Source of the DNA: CALGLS01 sp047626155
GTDB lineage: Bacteria; Bacteroidota; Bacteroidia; Chitinophagales; Saprospiraceae
Reading direction: 5' to 3'
DNA length: 64,000 nucleotides
Assembly: GCA_047626155.1 (NCBI GenBank)
Contig: JBLHRR010000001.1
Coordinates: forward strand, 1-64,000
This document shows positions 17,119 to 26,300 of the stretch, one piece after another. The position numbers were made by a program, and so were the translations under genes. Positions within the stretch are counted from its first letter, which is position 1; each line of letters opens with the position of its first letter. Under the pieces are notes generated by a model, which ran no database searches, was not told where the DNA came from, and saw only the letters and a program-made list of their open reading frames with translations.

Positions 17119-17265
17119 AGGTGCGCTCAATTCGCGATAAAAAAACTTTGTGTTTCTTCGTGTCCTTTGTGGTTAAAAAGAAACTTCGAGCAAAGCGAGA
17201 AGCAAAACACCAATAAAAAAGTCCAGATACTTGTGGTTATTAAACGTAGCGCCGTAGCGGTTACC
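17119..17265 (-). repeat. Dispersed GTAACC/CACAAAG repeat, copy C
   Basis: Read on the minus strand this stretch begins GGTAACCGCTACGGCGCTAC, contains TTTTGCTTCTCGCTTTGCTC and TAACCACAAAGGACACGAAG, and ends with AACACAAAGTTTTTTT. The same blocks in the same order occur at 52042-52190 and 57881-58041. No ORF is preserved. It fills most of the space between the nucleotidyltransferase gene and the terminator of the giant adhesin gene. Confidence 0.75.
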
Positions 17266-17272
17266 AAAAAAC

Positions 17273-17310
17273 AAAAAAAGCCCGAGCAAAAATGCCCGGG
17301 CTTCTTTTTT
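17273..17310. terminator. Bidirectional terminator at the end of the giant adhesin gene
   Basis: AAGCCCGAGCA (17278-17288) pairs with TGCCCGGGCTT (17293-17303) with one A-C mismatch. A-run before, T6 run after, so it can terminate transcripts from both sides. It lies 17 bp beyond the stop codon of the minus-strand adhesin gene. Confidence 0.87.
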
Positions 17311-17327
17311 ATCTAACAAGTAAATTA

Positions 17328-20300
17328 TTACTTCTTAATCGTCACATCGCCTTTGTACAAGGTCTTAAATCCGTCAACGAATTCAATTTCAGTAATATAG
17401 ACAAAAACGCCAGGGTTTAGACCTTTTCCTTTGAAAGTACCATCCCATGCCCATTCAGCTTCCGAATCATCAAGGTTGAAGAATTCTGCCTCGTGTACAA
17501 TTTCTCCCCAACGATTGAATATTCTAAAGTAGTTGACTTTTTCAATACTTCTATCAAAATCACCAGGATACATTTTGAATATATCATTAAATCCATCACC
17601 ATTCGGAGAGAAAGCATTCGGTATATATACCGGACGATCTTTGTTCACATCTACAAGAATATCTCTAGTAATAGAACACCCGAAAGTGTCAATCAGTGTT
17701 ACAGAGAAAGTCGTCGAATAGAATAAGGTGGAGTCTGTCTGAGGATTGAAACAGATAACAGAATCAGGGCATTCCAGAAATTCAATTGGACTCCATAATA
17801 AGGTGTCAATAGCTCCATTTGGAATACTGTAAGTCGGATTAAGATTAATCGATTCATCTCCTAAATTAGTTGCATAATAATCAAGTTCTAATCCAGTATT
17901 GAATATAATCTCCAAAGGTGCAGGTTCTGAGAGAGAGAGCTCTGTTTCAAAAGTACATCCATCAGCATCCTCTATCGTAATTTCATAAGTCATATTTCCT
18001 TCAAGGAAACTGAATAGTGGGAAGCTGCCGAAAGCCCCTCCATCAATGGAATACATATATGGTGCTGTTCCTCCTGAAACTCCAGTTATATTAATGAAAC
18101 CATCTGTATCTCCAAAACAAGAAGGAGGGGAGATGAGTGGATCAATAGCAAACGGGAAATTAGTAGCTGGATTGACAACCACAGAATCCGAATCATTACA
18201 TTCATTCCCTGAGTTTAAAACTTCTAGGAAGTAAGTACCTGGTTCTGTAACATCAATGTTAACACTGTTGGAAAGAACGGTACCATTGGCATCTGTCCAT
18301 TCGTAAGTATCTGCTCCAGTTGTTCCAGTACCACTTAGGGATACGACCTCGTCTGCACAACCAAACTCCGCAAGATCTCCAGCTTCAGCTACGGGTGTGT
18401 TAGTGTCTTCTGTTACGACTACGATGTCGTTTTCTGTACAACCATTGTCCGTATCTAAAGTAGTCAGTGTATAAGTACCAGGAGCCGTTGCGGTAGCAGT
18501 TGACTGATCTGTTGGGCCATCAATAACACCATCTAGTGTAGACCATGTTAACGTGATGGTTGCACCCATTTGAGAATCACTACCATCTAAAGTTACACCA
18601 TCTAGGTTGGTACAATCTAAAACTTGATCGTCACCGGCATTTGCAATTGGATAAGCGGTGTTATCTGTTATATCAATAGTACTAAAGTTATCACAACCAT
18701 TAATGTCGTTAACAACATATAGGATATAAGTTCCTGCAGTCAAAGCTTCCAATTGGTTACTTGTAGTGATGGTTCCTTCTGGATCCTCCCAGGTAACAGT
18801 AGTGTTAGGTTCGATAACTGTAGAAAGCTCTACGCCGCCAGTACAGTCTAAAGAGCCTGCAAATTGAATAATTGCATTAGGAGGAAGTGTATCAAGTCCA
18901 ACACTAATAAACGCTGGTTCTGAATCACAATTCAAATTGGTATTCGTAATGATAAACGAGTAATCTCCCGCATCACTTGCTTGACCTAGTGTTATGCTTT
19001 CGTCGTTCATATTGGCAGCATTTATAGAAGGTCCTGTCCAGGTTACCTGGTAATCAGCTCCCAATGTTCCATCTGCTTGAAGCGTAACTGTAATATTGTT
19101 GTTACAATCTAAAATTAAATCACCAAGAGAGGTTGCAACAGGAACCGAAGGATCTGCTGTGATTTCTACAGTTGCAGTATTTGTACAACCAGAAGCATCT
19201 GTCACTGTCAAGGTGTAAATGCCTGGTGACGTAATCACAGGGTTGTAGCTGTCTTGACCAGAGTCATAAGTTCCTCCAGTCCACATCGGTGTTCCGCTAC
19301 CGCTACCCATTAGGGTTGTAACGTTTCCATTACTACAGGAAAGCTCAGCAGTAGGGCCTGCGTTTGCAGCAGGTAAGTCAAATACATTAATAACAATACT
19401 TTCACTAAAGTTACATCCGTCTTCGTCAAAAGAGTAAGTCACTGTATTCGCTCCGTTAACTAACGCAGCATCATCAGGATTGAACATTCCGGTAGTCGCA
19501 TTTACTATACCTGTTCCTGTCCAACTACCTATTCCCGTTCCATTGCTACCAGTAATGGTAACTTCTAAATCAATCATGCCTGTAGGTGTTGCTGTTTCAC
19601 AAACATCACCAACTGGATCAATTACTAGGTTGACAGTAGGACAAGCAGAAGCTTCACAAGTTTCACTTGTTTCACTATTACCACAAGGGCCGTTGCCAAC
19701 TGCAATTAGCGTAACCATAACTTGATCTCCCTCCGCTAAGCCAGTAAATTCAAAACTAAGTTCAGTTTGGCTAACTCCGTTTACAATATAATCTGTAACA
19801 CCCGGAATAGCATCCCATGTAAATTCAACAGAGTTCAAAGTTGGGTTACAAATAATGTTAGGTAATGGAAGTGGCGCATCAACCTGAATGTTTTCAGTTT
19901 GCGTTCCAGAGTTACAACCATTGTTGATTACTTCAAGGCTTACATCTTGACTACCAGCAGTAGGGAATTGGATGGTATAGTTTTCCTGACCTAAATCAGT
20001 TACGATAACTCCGTTTCCAAAGTCCCAGTTGTAAGTAGCTGTTCCGGAGAAAACACCTTGATAAATAACGTTTACTTCGCCACCAATACAAGCCTCCGCA
20101 TCCATAGTAAAGACCGCAGAAGGTATTTCATTAACAATGATATCAATAGTAGTAGAGTAGTTACATGGAGGCTCTGAATAAGTGTATGTAATTTGGTTTG
20201 GACCAATTAGAACACCTACTGCATTTGGATTAAAAGTACCCATTACCTGATCGGTAATTCCGATTCCAGACCATAGTCCAGACCCACCATTTCCTCCCGT

Positions 20301-23300
20301 TACTACGACATTCAAATTGATTGGCCCATCGCCAATACAAAGTTCCATTACCGGATCTATTGTTACATCAATATTATTTGGACATTCTTCAGCAGTACAA
20401 GATTGTGTTGCTTCACTATTTCCACAAGCACCCGTTCCAAGAGCAACTACAGTAATGGTTTCCATGTCTCCAGTATTCAAACCAGACACAGTAAAGGAAG
20501 TGCCACCTTGTGGTACATTGTTCACCGTATATCCATTCGCACCAGGAATAGCATCCCAGCTGAAGGTAATTGAAGTTGTCGTTGTTTCACAAGTAATAAC
20601 TGGAACAGCTAAAGGAGCATCTACTTGTACATTTAAAATAGCAAGTTCAGAAGTACAGTTGTTTTCAATCACTTGTAAAGTGATTGTTTCAATACCAGCA
20701 ACTGGCATTTGCACTTCGTATACTTCCTGTCCAAGATCAGTTACAACAGTTCCGTTTCCGAAATTCCAAATGTAAGTGGCTACAGCGTTGAAAGTTCCAT
20801 TAAAAGCAACCGATATATTTCCGCCTTCACAAACAGTCGGATCAACAGTAAAGGAAGCAGTTGGCTGTGGTATAACAACAATGGTTATAGTTTCAGAACC
20901 CGTACAATTTCCATCTACGTAATTATAGGTGATGATATTCGGTCCGGCCGAAACAGATACAGCGTTTGGATTGAACAAGCCAGTGGTAGCGTCTTCAATA
21001 CCTGGGCCTGACCATTGACCAGTTCCAGGGCCGGAAACAACTGCGTTTAAATTGATTGGCATTGCAGAAGCATCTAAACAAATATCTGCAACGGGGTCAA
21101 TGTCAATTTGTACCGGAGGACAGTCATCCGCTGTACAAGTTTGCGTTGCTTGACTGTTTCCACAAGAGCCATTACCTACTGCAATTACAGTGATGGTAAT
21201 CATGTCTCCTGCATCCAAGCCAGAGGCGGTATAAGAAGTACCAGGCTGAGGAATATTATTTACTAAGTATCCAGTGGCACCTGTAATAGCGTCCCACGTA
21301 AACTCAATGTTATCAGTTGAACTGTTGCAAATGATATTTGGCTCAGCCAAAGGTGCATCAATTACAACTGTTTGACTCATTTGTTCTGAAGGACAACCTG
21401 CAAGAGAAGTAACCGTTAATGTCACTGTTTGATCTGCCCCAGCAGGGAAATGTACTTCGTAAGGACCAGCACCAGTTCCATCAGCATAATCAGCGTTTCC
21501 GAAATCCCAGTTATAAGTTGCTGTAGCAGTAGCGGTACCCGTATAGTTGACGGTCACAGTATCCGCTGCACAAATAGGAGAGGGGACTGTAAAGTCAGCA
21601 GTTGGTTGACTGTTTACAACAACATCTATTGATTGAGAATACATACAAGGGCCTTCGGTGTAAGTATATGTAATAGGATTGTTACCAATGTTTGCTGCGT
21701 TTGGATCGAAGGTGCCGATTACCGGATCACTGATGCCGGTTCCAGACCAAAGTCCACTACCAGTTCCTGCGCTTCCAGTGACAACAACATTTAGGTTAAT
21801 GATCCCTGTGTTTGCATCTAAGCAAATTGGAGCTACAGCATCAATCACCAGATCTACTATCGGACAATCTTCAGCAATACAAGTCTGAGTAGCTTCGCTG
21901 TCTCCACAAGGTCCGTTACCTAAAGCGGTGACAACAATGGTAACAGCGGTTCCTGCAGCCAAACCAGTTACTTCATAAGTGGTACCTACATTTGGTACAT
22001 TATCTACTAAGTATCCAGTGGCACCAGGAATAGCAGCCCATGTAAATTCTATCGAACTAGTAGTTGTATTACAATTGATAACTGGAGCAGCAAGTGGTGT
22101 TTCCACTTCAACATCGATCGTTACCGGAGCAGACTCACAAGTATTTTCAGATACCGTCAAAGAAACAGTGTAAGTTCCTCCGGCATTCCATTCTATTTCA
22201 TATGGGCCTGCACCTGTTGCAGCAGTAGTGTTAGTACCTCCGTTGAAGTTCCAAATATAAGTTGCATTTGCAGAAGCAGAACCAGTGTAAGTAATGGTAC
22301 TAGTAACATCATTACAAATAGGACTAACGACTGTAAAGTCAGCAGTCGGAATTGGATTTATTGTAGTTGAGAAACAAACTTCAGCAGAAGAACCACAATT
22401 GTTATTCGCAGTTACACAAATCGTTGCATCAGCAGAATTATCATAGTCTACCGTAATGTTTGTCGTATTTTGACCTCCTGTAATGGTAGCACCACCTACA
22501 GTGGACCAAGTATAATTATTGGCTCCTGCCACTGGTAGGATACTATAATCTACACTCAAAACACCTGCACAAACCGCATCATCAGCTGGAGCGATTGGAG
22601 CAGCAGGAATTTCATCAATGGTAACATCGAAGCAAGCCTGAGCGGAAGGACCACAATCATTATTTGCAGTAACGCAAATCTGACCACTTGTTGCAGTTCC
22701 CCAGTCTATTGTTATTTCGTCGGTATCAATACCGTTTGTTATCGTTGCATCAGCAGGAATGGTCCAGGTGTAAGATGTTGCACCCGCAACTGGGTTTACA
22801 CTGTACACATCACCTGTTGTTCCTTGACAGACCGTTGGATCTTGTGGAGCAATAGGAGCCTGAGGTGTTGTATTTACCATAATGGCAAAACAAGTTTCAG
22901 GACCATCGCCACAATCATTAGAAGGTGTTACACAAACATCACCTCCTGTAGTTCCCCAGTCTATTTGGATGCTTGTACTGTTTTGTCCATTGGCAATTGT
23001 TGCACCAGCAGGTACAGTCCAGGCGTATCCATTTGCATTCGCTACATCAGCAATCGTATATACATCGCCTTGTAAGTTTTCACAAATAGTGGCATCAGCC
23101 GGAACGATAGCCGCAAGAGGGACATCGTTAATTGTTATATTAAAACAAGCTTGAGGGCTCATTCCACAATCATTATCTGCAGTTACACAGATTTGGCCTG
23201 AAGTAGCATTCGCCGCCCAGTCAACTTCTATTTCTGTAGTTCCTAATCCATTTACAATAGAGGCGCCAGCAGGCATAGTCCAAGTATAAGAAGTTGCACC

Positions 23301-26300
23301 AGCTACATCAGCAACAGTGTAAGTTTCGCCTTGATCACCAGCACAAATAGTTGCGTCCATTGGCGCGGTTGGCGCTGGAGGTACCTCATCAACTGTTACT
23401 GTAAAGCAAGCTTGAGGACTGTCACCACAAGAGTTAGTTGCAGTTACACAAATGTCACCAGTAGTAGCCGTACCCCAGTCAACATTAATAGAGGTAGTAT
23501 TATCTCCGTTTGTAATTGTTGCACCAGTAGGGATGGTCCAGATATAACCTGTAGTATTTGCCACAGGAGCAATAGCATAATTAGAATTTGCGGTACCTGC
23601 ACAAACGTTACTGTTTGCGGGAGGTGTTGGCATAGGAGGTACATCACCAATCATTACATCGAAACAAGCCGGAGCAGAAGAACCACAGTTGTTATCAGCG
23701 GTGATACAAACTTCACCACTTGTTGCAGTTCCCCAATCAATGTCAATGGTATTTGTTGTTTGACCTGAAGCAATGGTTGCGCCAGTAGGCACCGTCCAAG
23801 TATAAGTTATTGCACCAGTAACCGTAGGTACCGTGTAAGTGTCTCCTGTTAAGCCAGCACAAATAATAACATCCACAGGAGGCGTTGGTTCTACCGGAGC
23901 TTCATCAACTGTTACGTTGAAACAAGCTTGAGGACTTGATCCACAATTGTTATTTGCGCTTACGCAAACTTGACCACTTGTTGTTCCCCAGTCAACCTCT
24001 ATTTCGTTTGTTGTTTGACCACCTGCGATAGAAGATCCAGCAGGAACAGTCCAGGTATAAGAAGTTGCGCCCATTACGGTAGCTACTGTAAACATATCGC
24101 CAGTTGTATTGGCACATACGATTACGTCTGCTAAGGTTTCTGGAGCAACAGGAATTTCGTCAACGGTTATATCGAAGCAAGCTTGTGGGCTTGATCCACA
24201 GGTATTATTTGCAGTAACGCAAATCTGACCACTTGTTGCAGTTCCCCAATCTACTGTTATTGTATTTGTATTGTTACCAGAAGCTATTGTTGCTCCAGTT
24301 GGTATTGTCCAGGTATAGTTGTCTGTAAAAGCCACTGCTGCTACATTGTAAGCTACACCCGTTTCCCCAAAACAAACTGTTGAGTTTGCAGGAGGTGTTG
24401 GCATTGCAGGAATGGTTCCAACCGTTACATCAAAACAACCAGGAGTACTTGCGCCACAGGTGTTATCAGCGGTTACACATATTTGACCCGAAGTCGCATT
24501 TGCAGCCCAGTCGACAGTAATAGAAACGGTGTTTTGACCTGCGGTAATTGTTGCTCCTGCAGGAACAGTCCAGTTGTATCCGGTAGCAGTTGGTACTGCC
24601 ACAATAGTGTATATCTGTCCGGTTACACCTGCACAAATTGCAACATCAGCAGGTGGAGTAGGAGCGACTGGCGCAGTAAGGATAGTTACATTAGCACAAA
24701 CCTGTGGGCTTGTACCACAAGCGTTTGAGGCCGTAACACAAACCTGGCCTGATGCAGCTGTTCCCCAGTTGACCATTATATCTGTAGTGGTTTGACCTCC
24801 TGTAATACTTACACCAGTAGGAACGGTCCATGTGTAAGAGGTAGCGCCTGCTACGGCAGCAATACTAAAGGATTGCATTGGAACATTATCACAGAAGCTT
24901 ACATCTGCTGGAGCTATTGGAGCAACAGGAGGACTTTCAATTGTTACATTAAAACAGCTTGGCTGACTTGATCCACAATCATTGTCTGCGGTTACACAAA
25001 CTTGTCCGTTTTGAGAACCTGTCCAGTCTACTGTAATTGTATTTGTATTTTGTCCAGCAGTTATGGTTGCTCCAGTTGGTACTGTCCAAGTATAGGTGAA
25101 AGCACCAGGAACTAGAGGCACAGTATACATCTGTGGAGCACTACCTGAGCATAAGGTTATATCAGATAAAGCTGCCGGTGTATCTGGTAGTGGGTCTACA
25201 ATGAAATCATAAATAGTAATATCGTAACAACCATTAAAATCTGTCCATTCATAAGACACTTGGAACGTACCGCCACCAAGAGCAGAAGGATCTATGCAAC
25301 CATTTATGTCTGCTACGCCACCCCAACTTCCAACACCACCAGAACTCTCATTGTCAACAAAAACATCGAAACAGTATTGAAGATCAGATTCACATACTGC
25401 TGGAGGGTCAATAATTACAATAACAGGAAGAGGATTGATTATCATATCTACAGACTGAATGCCTGTGCAACCAGTAACAAAATCAGTAATTGTTACATTA
25501 TAAGTTTCAGTATCAAATATAACTTCTGTCTCAGAGGAACCACCTAGACCATAGGTATCACTGGCCCATTGGTAGCCATAATTGCCACTACCTCCTTGGG
25601 TAACGGTAGCTGTAACAGTGGCTGGATCATTTAGGTCAATACAACTTTCTAGGCCAGGTAAGGCGTCAATATTAATAATCAATCCACTATTTGCAGCAAC
25701 AGTAACTGAAGCTTCACCAGTACAACCTAAGAGATCAGTTACAGTAACAGAATAGGTTGTTGTTATAGTTGGACATACGTTGGCATTTTGAGAACCGGCA
25801 GGAATACCTTGATCCCATTCGAAGCCGACATAGGTGCCAGAACCGCCAGAAATAAAAGCTTCGATATCCGTACATTCACCTGCACAAACCGGAAGAACGT
25901 CTGGAATATTTACTTCTAAAGAAGGATAAACGGTTACAAGGAAATCCGTTGGCATTCCGACACAGCCTTCTGAAGTGTTGGTTCCTGAAACAGAATAAAT
26001 AACGTTTATCGGAGCTCCGGTGTCATTGGTTAAAGTTTGATTAATTGTATTTCCACTTCCAGAGAAAGCACCATATTGATTTGGGTTAGGTGGATTGTCT
26101 GCTGGAGAAACGGTCCAGGTGTATTCTACATTCATTTGATTGGATGTTAGAGTGAAAAACACTGGACCACCAGCACAAACTTCTGCTTCCTGATAGTTGA
26201 CGGTCGGACCCTCACAACAGTTTAGAGAAGCAAAGTTAACTTCAGGAACGTCTTGTGCGCAAACTGAAGGTCCCCCGTTCCAGCTTCCTGTCTCTCCATC

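Noticed and set aside
20317..20775. Long plus-strand open frame (152 codons) inside the adhesin gene
   Set aside because: It is the complement of a repeated beta-rich coding region; composition is Ser/Thr/Val/Pro-heavy and similar shadows recur in each repeat unit. There is no independent domain.
23331..23768. Plus-strand open frame of 145 codons in the 11-repeat block
   Set aside because: Antisense shadow of the PKD-like repeats; Arg/Cys-rich and not protein-like.
22345..25200. Regular repeats that could resemble a CRISPR array
   Set aside because: The period is about 260 bp, the units are all translatable in one frame and vary at third positions, and there are no short repeats with unique spacers. 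It is protein coding.
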